Shown: positions 45,878-57,553 of the stretch, one piece after another
Numbering within the stretch: position 1 is the stretch's first letter
Layout of the letters: every line of letters starts with the position of its first letter
From: Ustilaginoidea virens
Taxonomy: Eukaryota > Ascomycota > Sordariomycetes > Hypocreales > Clavicipitaceae
Reading direction: 5' to 3'
Length of the DNA: 64,000 nucleotides
Assembly (NCBI RefSeq): GCF_000687475.1
Contig: NC_057317.1
Span: 620,001-684,000, forward strand
Made by a program: the position numbers and the translations under genes
The notes under the pieces: generated by a model
What the model was told of the DNA's origin: nothing
The model's database searches: none
The model's input: only the letters and a program-made list of their open reading frames with translations

Positions 45878-47130
45878 TTTGATCACGTGTGGCAGTGTTG
45901 TTACCGTATCCCAAGTCTCTTTCCCCCCCCGATATTCGCCACTGCAAATGTTGGTCGCATCCCCGCCCAGGTCGCGCGTCATCGTTGCTTTGTCGTGTTC
46001 AGATAAGCCCGCTCGTCAAGATTGACTGGCTGGGGTGTGCCAAAACATGAGGCGACGGGAGTCAAGTGAGCGAGGAGTGGCAGCCCGCTCGCTGAGTGAG
46101 GGCGTACTGGATTGGGGGGACCTGAATGTTTGTTTTCCCTGTCCGCCACCAAGCTTGGACGATCCCATCCCATTTCCCCCCCCCTTTGCTGGCCCCTTGC
46201 ACGTTCGACTTGGCGTCTGGTGTTTCTGCTCAGCATCAAGATGGCCAACGGGTCGTTGGGTGCAGCGCGCTAACAGCAGTAACAGGTGCGCGAAGCTGGC
46301 GGGTGCCCGGCACCAGACAGGTCTAAACCCGGGCTTCGAGGACGGGCTTCGCGTACCATGTGGAAGAGATTAACCATGTTGAAGGCATATCGGGTGTAAG
46401 CCGCCGGACCAGACCATCAGCTTGATTACGTCAACTCAACTCATCGTTCTTTTGCCATGGTGGCGGGCGTGCCAAGTGCCAAGTCCCCATATGACGTTGT
46501 ACAAGCAAAGTTCAGTTGTCATTGATGGATCCAGGCCGCTGGTCAATGGTCAATCAAAACTCTCCGTACTCCGTACAGGCAGGCGCGCGCTCAGGACACC
46601 TACTACGTACCTACATACCTACTGTATGTACGGACTACAGTGCGGCCTGGGCTGGCTGCTGTTCTGTACTGCTGCTCCCAGTTGAAGGCCCCACCAGCCC
46701 AGCCCGTCCCATTGATTGACTGATCCTAGGGTGGCGGCCAAGCAAGATTCTTGCTTCGCCCCCAACCAAATGTTGCTCGTCGCATTCAAAACCCCTTCTC
46801 CGCTTGCACCTACCTGCCCATCTGCATTTTATGAATTTGAATCAGACTTTCTCTTGCAACCCCAGGTCCATCCATCCATCCATCCAGCCGTCCGTCCGTC
46901 CTTCCGTCCGTCTGTCCATTCCTCCGTCCCTGCGTCCAATACCATACAACTCGGCCATCGACTCGAAAACACCTCCTGCAATCGCACCTGACCGTGCGGC
47001 GTACGCAACGCCGTAAAAAAAAATAAACAAATAAATAAAAAGAAAGAAGGAAAGAAGAAACCTCTTATCTCGTCAACTTTTGCTGATTTCGAAGCACCGG
47101 GCAGGGCAGCTCAGACGATACGAAGCAGCC

Positions 47131-47703
47131 ATGCCGGGTACCGAGAGGGCCCACGCCCACGCCTATGCCCATGCCCATGCCCATGCCCACGCTCACATAG
47201 CGGGCGCTGGCGCCGGCGCCCACGCTGGGAGCTACGACCTGTTACGGCGAGCCACGCAGGCCATGATGTCCAAGTATGTGCGACCAGACTCTCTTTTCTC
47301 TTCTCTTCTTTTCTTTTCTTTTCTTTTCTTCCTGCTTGATGTGTTGCTGGCTCATGGAGTCGCGCTTGAGACAAAGTCCCTCGCCAAGGTATTTTGCCCA
47401 AGTATATCCATCCATCTCTTCGCCCGGGGTGAGGTGGTGGCCAGTGCCAAACTTGTCTCCCTGTGTCTGATTTATTCCGATCCGCCGCTGCACAATATGG
47501 CTGGCTGGGCATTTTCTGTGGCCTTCCTGTGGCATTCCTATGGCCCTCGCCATGGCATTCGTGTCAAACTCGCACACTTGCACACGCAGGTCCGTCACGT
47601 CAGCCCCAAGCAGCTCCCGTTGGCTTCTGGAACTCTTCTTGACCGCCAAGTGGTGGCCTGTTGGTTTGGTTACGGTCCTCAAGTGGTGCTGATGGTTAGG
47701 TAG
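47131..47703 (+). CDS. doubtful ORF with Ala-His repeat
   Basis: An ATG at 47131 starts MPGTERAHAHAYAHAHAHAHAH, an Ala-His repeat made by the CCCATG/CCCACG hexamer run, followed by IAGAGAGAHAGSYDLLRRATQAMMSK. A GTATGT donor-like site at 47274 could end a first exon there; otherwise the frame runs to a stop at 47701-47703 through T-rich DNA with a composition unlike protein. No family is recognised and no second exon could be found. It may be only an accident of the repeat. Confidence 0.15.
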   Translation: MPGTERAHAHAYAHAHAHAHAHIAGAGAGAHAGSYDLLRRATQAMMSKYVRPDSLFSSLLFFSFLFFLLDVLLAHGVALETKSLAKVFCPSISIHLFARGEVVASAKLVSLCLIYSDPPLHNMAGWAFSVAFLWHSYGPRHGIRVKLAHLHTQVRHVSPKQLPLASGTLLDRQVVACWFGYGPQVVLMVR

Positions 47704-49660
47704 CCACCTCCGACTCCCAACGCCGCATGATCTGCGGCCGAGTCAACATAGGCAATGACAATTTGTCCGCAGCTTGGCAGCTTGCAGGGTTGGGCTAAGT
47801 AGCCCGCCCCCCTTGGGCCCAGCGCGCTGGCCGCTGGCCGCTGGCCGCAGTGGCCAGTCATCATCAGTTGTGTGGTGAAGTCGTCTGGTGGGTCGTGACG
47901 AGAAGAAAGCCAGGCACTGGGCGGGCAGCTGCTGGCTGGGTGCCAAGACTTTTCTGCGGTCTGGTGCACCTACTACTCCGTACAGTGACCTACTAGAAAA
48001 GTGGCTTCGAGTACGGAGTACGGAGCACGGAGTACTCCAGTCTCTACCGAGTCGGCACCAGTCCACCAGACCAGATACCAGGCAGCCCAGAGGTACCTTC
48101 TCTGTTCCCCGGGAACCAGACCAGATAGATGGTCAGGTCTGTCGCATGTCCTGGAGCAACCAGGCACGTTGACCCGACCCTACTGCTCTTACTGCTCTTG
48201 GCACATGCGCGACTTTGGACCAGATTGACGCATTTACTTTCACCATATACTACCTAGGGTATCCAGCATATCCGGCATGCAAGCATCATGTCTGCTGCTA
48301 TGCTGCTCGCTGCGCAACTTGGATCCAAGCCCATTTTCGCTCCTGGAATTTCCGAAGCACACGCCACCCTCGCCTGGCACCCCCCCCCCCCCCTCTGGAG
48401 CTGGTACATAACTCATGTTCCTTACCTTTTGCTCGCCGTCAGGATTCAGCAGTGACCAAGTCGCAAGTCGCAAGCCGCAAGTCGCCAGTCGCCAGTCGCC
48501 AACTGAAGTACTCAGTACTTAGTACCTCTTACCACCCGCCGCCGGGCTTTTATCGGAGGCGCCGCACCGTATCGCCACCTTAGTACCATGGACACCAAGG
48601 GCAGTCAGTCCCATGCGGGAAACCCCTTCATGTCATCAGCCACAAGCACCAGTCAATCAATGCCCAGCCAACAACAGATCTTGTGCGATTGGGACCGAGG
48701 GCCGTCTTCGGTCTTCCGTCGCCAGCAACAGAAGAGGGAAAAAAAATTTGGACCGAGGAAAAGGAAAAGAATACCGACTCACGATTGCTGCGACTCGGCG
48801 GGCTTCCCGACATCTATGACGGCAGACGGCTGACAAAAGAAGAGTCATGGCAGCTGGAGAAGATGCTTCTGGTCGTCGGCCTGTCCGTGGTATCGCAGCA
48901 ATTGAGTCAGACCGTCAGCGTGGTCCAACGAACCTTCCAGCCATGGCAGTCTCTGCAATTTCCGGATTCAGATTGATGCCGCTGTAGCCGATACATGAAG
49001 CTGATAGGTGCGAGTGTGCCCGGCCACAGCGGCTTGAATGGCTGCCTACTGTCTGACTCGCTCACGGGGCTCCTCAACAAGGCATCGTGGAAGCTTGATG
49101 CTAAGTGGCCGGCAGTTGAGCTACCGAGTGCTTTTTTGCTCGTCTTTGATTTTTCGTTTCCCTTTTTCGGCTCTCTCTCTCTCTTCTTTTTTATGTTATT
49201 TTATATTTATTCTATTTTATTTTTTATTTTTTTTCTCCCTTCTCCCTCCTCCCCCCCCCCCCCCACCACGGCCCTGGGCAGGTGGTGCAGGTGGTTCTGG
49301 TTCAGGTTGCTAAGCAATCCCAACCGGTCAGTGCCTGCTGCCTCAAGCGCCGCCGTTTGCGTTGGATCTCAACTGGGGGCAACTGGGGCAACTGGGACTA
49401 CGCCACGCCACAACTCGTCAACAGAGCCACAGTGCTTCTGCCCAAGCTGAGTGCAAGTCTCAAGTTAGTACTCGACTTCCCACCTCCCCCCCCCCCCCCC
49501 CCCCCACTCTTGCACATGGCCGGCGCAGCAGGAAAAAATTTGGTTGATTCATCCATCTCGTCATTCCCTTTGGCCGGCTGTGGACAGTACGTGCGCGCTA
49601 CATGGACGCTACATAGGTACATGCTACGTGCGCGCTACCTACATGCGCCGCCATACACCT

Positions 49661-49733
49661 CTGCATGGCTTCTGGCTGCATGGCTTCTGGCTGCATGGCT
49701 TCTGGCTGCATGGCTGCGTGGCTGCGTGCTGCA
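49661..49733 (+). repeat. 15-bp tandem repeat TGCATGGCTTCTGGC
   Basis: Three perfect copies of the 15-base unit, followed by a decaying fourth (TGCATGGCTGCG) and related GGCTGCGT units. Confidence 0.88.
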
Positions 49734-50256
49734 TAGTACGAGGTACTTGCTGGAAGGCCTATCGCGCATCCGCTGTCGGGATTGCTTCCACGCACTGCGG
49801 ATTCCCACGCACAACTCCCTCCTTCTGTTCACCTGCTACTTCTTTCACCTTTGCCTCAATCCCTTGTCGAGATCTTGCCCTTGGCTCCAACACACCCCAG
49901 GACCCCGTCAACAACAACAAGTTGCATCAGTAATCCTAAGCATTTTCAGCCCTTGTTCCGCCCTCTTTGGGTGCTATCCTGTCTCATACAAGCCCCCCTC
50001 CCCCCATCCAACCCCCCCGTACATGGCGGCTTCACATTTTTCGCAGACTTGTTCAGCAACCTTGTCGACAATCGTCATGAACTAGTTGTTTTCCTCAAAG
50101 CTCTGCAGGCGCCTTTCCCCCACGCGCCATTGTTGCTGGGAGCAGATTCTTTTACAATTCTAGTCGTCTCTTCCTCCTCTTCTCTCTTTTGTTCCCTCCC
50201 TATTCTCAACCATACTTTTCTCTTGAATCGGCTGTTTACATTTGATTTGGTACCTC

Positions 50257-53061
50257 ATGCCCACAACGACCATGCCAGGTGTTAACCCGTCATCCACCAG
50301 GACCGCCGCTGCCGACGAAGATGGAACGGACCATATCGGCATCGACACACCACGGTCCGGTGTAGCAACCCCTCAGCCCGATCTTCACGACAAACGTCTA
50401 CCGGGAATCATGAGCTATTTTAGCCAGGTTCGTCAAGACCCTTCTGCAAACGATTCCTCTGCTTGTCCTGCTGCTGCCCCGGCGCCTGCGAGCTCCGCTG
50501 CCGATCAACAGCCCGATCTGCGGATTCATCGCGTGTCGTCGTCTTCAGAGAAGCCGCCGCAGAGTCCCAGACGGAACTCTTTGCGCTGCAATCGCCCGAT
50601 ATCAGACGGCCCTCCAACTTGGCGGGCTGACAAGCTTGATATTGGCTCATGCCATTTCAAACACTCCCAGATGGCTCCTCAAGCATACCCAACACCTCCC
50701 TCTTCGCAACCATCGTGTTCCGAAAGTCCATCATACAACGGCCCAGGTCTTGCACCCAAGGAGGCGATCGAGACGGGGCCTGGCCCAAGGTCAACGCATG
50801 GCGGTTGCGGTCGGATCGCCTCCCAAGGAGCTGTCGCCTCTGTGCACAAGGATGGGGCTGTTGTTGAGCACGCGCTACCTGCTGCATCCCAACTGTCCCG
50901 CATGTCGTCGTCTTCGCTGCCATCCTTGCCTAAACCTTCCCCTTCAGTAGCCTGCACCCCAAGCAAGTGGTTTTCGCTTGAAGGACTGAAAGAGCTAACT
51001 CGTGGTGTCATATTCAAGAGCGGCCCGCCCACTCCCACGAGAGCCCTATCTGCCACTCACTCGCAATCAGATGGCAGAGAGACACCAGGCAGAATCAGTA
51101 ATGATGGAATAGAAACAGCTAGCGGAACTCAAACCCCACGAACGACCGGCGTCCAGCCCCCCGCACCCAAAGGAAAGCTGACAATCAAGATCAATGAGGC
51201 TCGCGGTTTACGGAAATGTCGTGATCCGTACGTCGTAGCAGTTTTTCAGCGAAGCGAGCTTATTTCCGGGGGCCCCCGCCCCGTGGAAGATGAAGAGGCA
51301 CTGAGCATTGCCCCGTCCGGCCTCGGTGGCATTGCGATACAACGCCAAGGCAGTGACTCTGGTCGACCACCAATGGCTATTCCGATGAGAAGTCGACAAA
51401 GCAGTAATACTAGCATTCATGACTACAACACGTTCCGCAATCGCTCAAGTCGCTCGCCCTTGACGAATCCGAAATGGGATGCCGAGGCAGTCTTGTATGC
51501 TTTATACCCGATTTCCAACCCTTTTTTTTTTTTTTTTTCCTCTCCATTATAAAAAAAAGTGCTATTTAGTCAGTACTAACTATGGCGTTGCAGTGACGTT
51601 GTCGACATTGACATGTTGGTCGACATTTCTATTTATGACCATACCGCTACGGGCGAGGTTTTCCTGGGCCATGTCGATTTCCAAGCTGGGAGAGATAGTG
51701 ACAACGCTGTCAGGGGGTGGTTCGCGCTACGCGGTCATGCTGACACGGTCGCTGAGGATGCGCCGTCTGGCGAATTACATGTCGAAGCATTTTATCAGAG
51801 ATCCGAAAAGAAGCACTTTGGTCCGAGCGATTTCGAAATTCTCAAACTGATCGGCAAGGGAACCTTTGGTCAGGTTTACCAGGTGCGGAAGAGAGACACG
51901 CAGCGTATCTACGCGATGAAGGTGCTCCAGAAAAAGGTTATTGTCCAGAAAAAGGAGGTGGCCCATACTGTTGGAGAACGAAACATCCTCGTGCGCACTG
52001 CGACGTCGGATTCGCCCTTTATCGTCGGGTTGAAATTCTCCTTCCAGACACCTTCCGAGCTCTACTTGGTCACCGACTACATGTCTGGCGGGGAGCTCTT
52101 CTGGCATTTGCAAAAGGAAGGCCGCTTCGACGAGAGGCGGGCAAAATTCTACATTGCCGAGTTGATTTTGGCGATTCAGCATCTGCACAACAACGACATT
52201 GTCTACCGTGATCTGAAACCTGAGAACATATTGCTCGACGCCAATGGCCACATTGCGCTGTGCGACTTTGGACTGTCAAAAGCGAATCTGACAAAGAATG
52301 ACACGACAAACACGTTTTGCGGTACAACCGAGTATCTCGCACCCGAGGTTCTGTTGGACGAGTCCGGATACACCAAGATGGTGGACTTTTGGTCGCTCGG
52401 GGTCCTGGTCTTTGAAATGTGCTGCGGCTGGAGTCCATTCTACGCGGAAGACACCCAGCAGATGTATAAGAACATTGCCTTCGGAAAGGTCAGGTTCCCG
52501 CGCGATACTCTGTCGCAGGAAGGCCGAAACTTCGTCAAGGGATTGCTTAACAGAAACCCCAAGCATAGGCTCGGCGCCACGGACGATGCGGAGGAGCTCA
52601 TGAAGCATGCTTTCTTTGGCGACATCGACTGGGACCTGCTTGCCAAGAAGCTCATCACGCCACCTTTCAAGCCCAAGCTGAAGTCGGAGACTGATGTTTC
52701 TTATTTTGACCCCGAGTTCACCACGGCGTTGGAGCAGAACGGATCCCTCAATGAGCGAGCAGCGGCACTCGCTCATGGCTACGCCGCTTCCACGCCGCTC
52801 TCCCCCTCTGTGCAAGCAAACTTTCAAGGCTTCACGTTTGTCGACGAGAGTGCCCTGGACGATCACATGGGAGATCGATTCAGACACGACGACGAGGACA
52901 TGGACGACGCCCAAGCCAACGCTGATGACGACGACGACGAGGACGACTGGGACCATCTCCATGACGCCGCCGACCCGCGCAAGGCGAATCGCATGAGTGG
53001 CATCGTTAAAACGTCGAGTGCAGACGAGCACATGGTCGGAGGTGCTCACTTTGATGTGTGA
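50257..53061 (+). CDS. sch9: AGC protein kinase Sch9 (S6K/Akt-type, with C2-like domain)
   Basis: Two exons, 50257-51494 and 51594-53061, give 901 residues; the 99-base phase-2 intron has a perfect TACTAAC branch site. Sch9 is the fungal TORC1 and nutrient effector kinase. Residues 1-300 are Ser/Pro-rich and disordered. A C2-like domain spans about 305-480 (KGKLTIKINEARGLRKCRDPYVVAVF; DISIYDHTATGEVFLGHVDF). The kinase domain is at about 493-760: P-loop GKGTFGQVYQV, Lys in YAMKVLQKK, VYRDLKPENILLD, DFGLSK, activation loop TFCGTTEYLAPEVL. The AGC tail follows with the hydrophobic motif FQGFTFVDE (about 823), whose Thr is the expected TOR site, then an acidic stretch (DEDMDDAQANADDDDDEDDWDHLHD). 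The ATG is the first in the frame. Confidence 0.96.
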
Positions 53062-54574
53062 TGTTCCACCCCTTTGGTGCCGTCCATGTAAGCCAGGGAA
53101 GAAGCAAACCAAAACAGAAGGGGGAAAGCAGAAAGCAGAAAGCAAAAGTAGCGCACCGCATGGCATTTCTTCTGTGACCGTTCTGTTGAGCATGGAATGG
53201 TTGTTGTTTTTTTTTGGTCATACTGCATTTGGAGAGGCTTGACTTTTTTTTTTTTTTTTTTTTTCCCAACTACATCTCCCCCATTCCTTTTTTCCCCGGT
53301 TTTTTTTTTTTTTTTTCTTTTTAATATGTGGCCGTCTTAATGGGACAATGTCTCTATTATATAGCATTGTTTTATCGGAGCTTTGTCGTCCGCTTCCTTT
53401 CTCTTCCTTTCTTTCTATTTTGGGGAGAAGGGGTGGAGGCTACTAAATCGGCGGCGTTTGGTGGTTGGGAAGGAATTGATATATCGGAGGAAACAGCACC
53501 AGTAGGCTCACCTTACCACGCTGGTCTGCATGCACATGCACATGCACAGGCTCTTGTTGGTTTCCAGCAAGCCAGAAGTCTTGCGAAGCAAAGAGGGAAT
53601 AAGAAAGAGAAAGATGGAAGAGAAGACCACTCTGGGAATACCTCGAACTTGTTTCAAAGCATTCATGCCCACCATGTCAGCATTGATGATGCCGAGTAAG
53701 AGACGAGGGTTGCTGCTTCCAACGTGGACATGTGCAACGTACGAGTTGAAGACTGGCTGGATTACTACTGTAATACATGACATGATGATTGTCTCCCACG
53801 GACGGAGACGAAGGAACCGAGTACACCGTAATGAATGGGGAGTCAGCAAAGGGGGGGTTTTAGTGCAGGTGCAATAAGTAGCCCACGTTGGGTGTTGGTC
53901 ATCCATCGTCTCTTGGGGGGAACTCGGAATGGCCAGAGTCAAAGGCGCAGCCGAGGACCGGAGATTCCATCGTGTTGGACTGAGTCCGGTCCGTACGCTG
54001 GCGCGGCCAGCGTCAACGAGTGCATGGGGTGCGTGGGCATGGCTCGTGTGAATGATGAGGCTGAACGGATGGTGGGCGGGAGCACGGGGTCTGGGGGCTG
54101 GTCAGAGGCGGGCGGGAACAAGTCATTTTGATGTCGGCCGGTGGGAGCATGCACGGCAGCAGCTGCGTTCGGTTTGCCGTGCCGGGAAGGGGGCATGCGA
54201 CTGATGCTTTAAAAAAAGAGGGTACAAACAAAGGACTTGCATGCGAACTGACTTGCTAAAAAAAAAATAAGAGGGTACATATACAATGGGATTTATCGAT
54301 CCGGTCCGGTCCAGTCACCAGCCCGTCGTCACCGTCTTTGACTTGCTTGCTCCTGCGCGGGCTTACATGCTTGTAGCCGTTTGTCATATCCCCCGGGCCT
54401 TTTTTTTTTGGTGCTTGTTAAAGGAAGAAACACGCCCGTGCCTTTTGGTCTCGTTCCACCGACGCCCTGCGGGACAAGTTTCTCTCTCTCTCTCTCTCTC
54501 TCCCTGCGTCTTGTCTTGTTGGCTGGAGACGATGATGCGCCCATCGACTCCGGGCTTTTTGGTTCGGGTCGACT
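53062..54574. other. intergenic region between Sch9 and ATP14
   Basis: A convergent 3' region. No gene seen. It holds T runs at 53208-53217, 53243-53264 and 53300-53317, a CATGCACATGCACATGCA repeat at 53528-53546 and a (TC)n tract at 54479-54502. Confidence 0.6.
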
Positions 54575-55559
54575 CTAGTGGCCAGTCTCGTCGTCTTCCT
54601 CGGCCTCGAGCCAGTCGGGGAGGGCAGCCGCGCCGCCCTGCTGGCTGGACTGGCTGGCCTCCTGGCCCTCAATCTCGACGGCCATGCTTTCGTACTCCTT
54701 CAGGTTGCTGGCGAGGTCGGATTCCTCGGGCGAAGCGGGCGTCTTGGGAATGGCAAAGGTTTGCACGTGGCCTTCCGCGTCGGACTCCTTGACAGCCGGG
54801 GTTTTGTAGGCCTTGAGCTCTTTCAAGTACAGCTCTTGGACAAAGTCGGCTGAACAATTTGCACAAAATTAGCCATCTCTTTCGTCACACATTAAGAAGA
54901 AAGAAAGAAAGAAAGAAAGAATCAAGTTGCCTCGAGTAGCTGGCTAACGAGAGGGGGGATGAGCAAGTGGTGGTCGTGACGAGGGCACTCGGAACATCGA
55001 TCCGACCATGCCTACTGGTTTGCTGCTGCGTTTCTTCTTCATTCCTAGGAGAGCCGAGCCGTCGTGCAGGCTGCTTCACGGACGGCGACAATCCCGCCTT
55101 TGCCGAGGACACCAAGACAGAGACAGAAGCACCATGCGATGGCGATGGCGATGGCGATGGCGATGGGATCATTGCACACAGGCGCTCACGGCACGTCCGT
55201 GGTCGTCACGCCATGCCACGTTGCCAAACACCCGGACATGAACATCGAGCAGGCCCTGCTGGGCTCTTACCTCTGCGGGAGACGGTCGGGGCAATGAAGC
55301 CGCGGACGTGGACGGCATTGCCTCTGGCGGCTCGAGCAACGGCGCCGAATGCCGATGTGGCGCGCTTTCAGGATACCCTTTTTGTCAGCGCGAGAGCCCC
55401 AGGGTCAAGTTCGAGTCTCGGGGGCAAAAGGCGTGCGTCGAGCGCCCGTTTGGGGGGGGGGGGGGGCAGGCACTAGACGCACGCATGGGGGGGGGGGGGA
55501 CGGCGAAAAAGGAAAAGCATTCGCGAGCTTACCGTGGCCCTGGACAGTTGGCTGAGCAT
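54575..55559 (-). CDS. atp14: mitochondrial F1Fo-ATP synthase subunit H (Atp14)
   Basis: Three exons on the minus strand, 55533-55559, 55271-55364 and 54575-54849, give 131 residues; introns are 168 and 421 bases with consistent phases. The 9-codon first exon (MLSQLSRAT) and exon 2 (RATSAFGAVARAARGNAVHVRGFIAPTVSRR) form an Arg-rich presequence for mitochondrial import. Exon 3 begins ADFVQELYLKELKAYKTPAVKESDAEGHVQTFAIPKTPASPEE and ends in an acidic tail (ALPDWLEAEEDDETGH), as in fungal subunit H of the peripheral stalk. The mature part is short and acidic, normal for the family. Intron 1 includes homopolymer G runs in the plus-strand reading (55446-55465, 55488-55499), so its exact length may be unreliable. 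Confidence 0.93.
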
Positions 55560-56206
55560 GTTGAATCGACAGGGTGATGCTCAACGGAGAAACCCTTGTA
55601 TTGGGGAGGGGTTGGGGGGCAGCGGGTGGTTGGATTTGTCTGAGGGTTTGGTGAAAATCGTGATGTCGGACTTTCCTGGACGGGCCAGTCTCAGCGCGGC
55701 AAGTTTCTGCCTGAGGTTGTCGTCGCTGCGTGGCTCGGGGGGGGATGATCGCCGATCACGTGATGCGAATGCCCGGGCTGCTTGCTCTGCTTGCTTGGAG
55801 TGATGATGTAATTTGGCATTGTGGCCCGACGTCGACAGGTTATCTCGTGCCGTCAACAATTGGCATGGCGTCATCAACAGGGCAAGGACTTGTCTATTTT
55901 CCCACTCCGTGCCGTGTCACGAGTCGTTTTCCATTCATTGAGGCGTGACTGCGACGAGCTTGAGCAGATGTCCGTTGGTGTACCTGCCAACTACAAACGC
56001 CGTGGAGCTGGTGCTCGCAGCTCACTCATTCGCAACGCAGACTAGCAGACAGACAACCGTCCCAAGCATCTGGAATTGGGCCGTCAAACCCCTTGTACAT
56101 CTGGCCCTTCTTCCTCTACTTCTTAAACCCATTCAACTGCCGCATAACCTCTGGAAACTCTGTTCCTGGCTCAGACAGACTCGTGGCGTCTAGTCCTGCA
56201 ACATGC
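55560..56206. other. intergenic region upstream of ATP14
   Basis: No gene is seen between the ATP14 start and the 3' end of the b561 gene. Confidence 0.6.
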
Positions 56207-57553
56207 CTACGTTGTGATGCCCCCTTCCCGCTTCTGGTGAGGCGACAGCCTCCTCCTCCTGATGACGCCAAAGACGCTGCTCGCCGCGTAAAGGGCCCCC
56301 AAGACGGCAGCAACCACGGCGTAGGCAGCGATGAATGACTTGGACGCATCGGCATAATGCAGGCCGAGGCCACCGTTCACAATCCCGAGAAGCATCAAGC
56401 CCTGCCCGTACCACCGGTGGACGTGGCTGACAATGCCGCGTCTCTGGTGCCTGAGGTAATGCCGGTGGTGCAGCCAACCCAGAACGGGCTGCAGCCCCAT
56501 CAAGCTGCACACGAAGACACCAAGCCTTGTATGTGTGTCCTTGAAGAACTGCGATGCGACCAAGAGTCAGCAAGTTGGTGCGGGGGACAAGAGCGGCAGC
56601 ATCACGCAATCCTTGGATGAGCTGTGGGGGGGGGCCTTACCTCGCCTTCGCGGGATGAAGCGATATACCCGACTGCAAAGCCGGCCCACATGGCCAGGAA
56701 GGCCAACATCTGCCAGCCGGCATGGATGAGCCAACTGCCCACCAATGGCATGACGGCGGACCCAATCGGATAGCCGACAACAAAGACAATAGCCATGATG
56801 ACTCCGTGAGCCACCTCGAGACGATTGTTTTGGTCGTCGTCATCTTCTTCCACGACTGCTCCGGTGCTGCCCGTCCTGGTGGAACCGCCGCCGTTGGACG
56901 AAGCCAGAAAAGGGTTCGAATCCGAAGTAATGCTTGCTTGCTGCAGGTCGACAGAAAAGCTGGCTTTGCCGTCGTGGGTGGAGATGGACTGGGAGGGATT
57001 GGACGAGTCCAGAGAAGAGCCCATCTTCCAGGCCGAGATCCAGCTCGAGGAGCTGCTGAGATCCAGGTCCGAGCAAGCTCTACACAGGACATTGGCGACC
57101 ATGCTGCCGTTGACGATGCCAGAGCCTTCCAAAAGCGTGACATCGGAGCGAGCCGAGTACCGGGGCATGACGTGACCTTGGCCTTTTCTTGTGCTGAGGG
57201 TGATGTTGTTGTCACCGTTTTGGTAAACGACAAACATGCTGGATCCCTTCATGGAGGACCCAGTGCCCAGGGCGATCCATTGATACGATGTGGGAGCTCG
57301 AAGCTGGAAATAGAGGTTGCCCGACCCGGCACTGAGGGCGGCTTGCGGGGCTCCCCATTGGAAGCAAGCATCTCCTTTGTCTGGGCAAAACGACGCCAGA
57401 GCGGCCTCTGTCGTGGAGGAAACTGAGGCGATACGGAACGGACAGGTCAGCATTCAGAGATTCAGGAGGAAGCCCGGGCTTCAACCGCGAAAAAGTGGCG
57501 GGCTTACGGGCAAGGATGGCAGCGCCAACGGGGATATCGCTCGTAAACCTCAT
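56207..57553 (-). CDS. DOMON domain / cytochrome b561 membrane protein
   Basis: Three exons on the minus strand, 57508-57553, 56641-57422 and 56207-56548, give 389 residues; introns are 85 and 92 bases. The start MRFTSDIPVGAAILALSS is a signal-peptide-like leader. An extracellular DOMON (cellobiose-dehydrogenase cytochrome-like) domain covers about residues 22-190 (CFQWGAPQAALSAGSGNLYFQLRAPTSYQWIALGTGSSM, with VMPRYS). A Ser/Gly-rich linker and acidic run (EEDDDDQNN) lead to a cytochrome b561 domain with about five membrane spans. It has the likely haem-ligand histidines in RLEVAHGVIMAI, WLIHAGWQ, DTHTRLGVFV and SHVHRWYGQGLMLLGIVNGGLGL. Such proteins carry electrons across the plasma membrane, for example for iron reduction or lignocellulose oxidation. 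The C-terminus is basic (RRRRLSPHQKREGG). Confidence 0.92.

Larger units (their letters stand above)
45878..50256. other. 4.4-kb region without a convincing gene, upstream of Sch9
   Basis: The longest gene-free stretch in the window. It holds a CATC/CGTC repeat at 46867-46920, a CCCATG/CCCACG hexamer run at 47155-47200, palindromic TACTCCGTA words (46562-46576, 48007-48037), a 15-bp satellite at 49661-49715, C runs (48380, 49250, 49486-49504) and a pyrimidine-rich tract at 49170-49262. A two-codon upstream ORF (ATG AAC TAG) is at 50077-50085. Confidence 0.5.

Noticed and set aside
46860..46925. CRISPR-like array from CATC/CGTC repeats
   Set aside because: A simple tetranucleotide repeat without spacers, in a eukaryotic genome.
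48588..48976. Basic ORFs (for example QKREKKFGPRKRKR) upstream of Sch9
   Set aside because: Three overlapping frames are equally open, none is protein-like throughout, and no domain is recognised.
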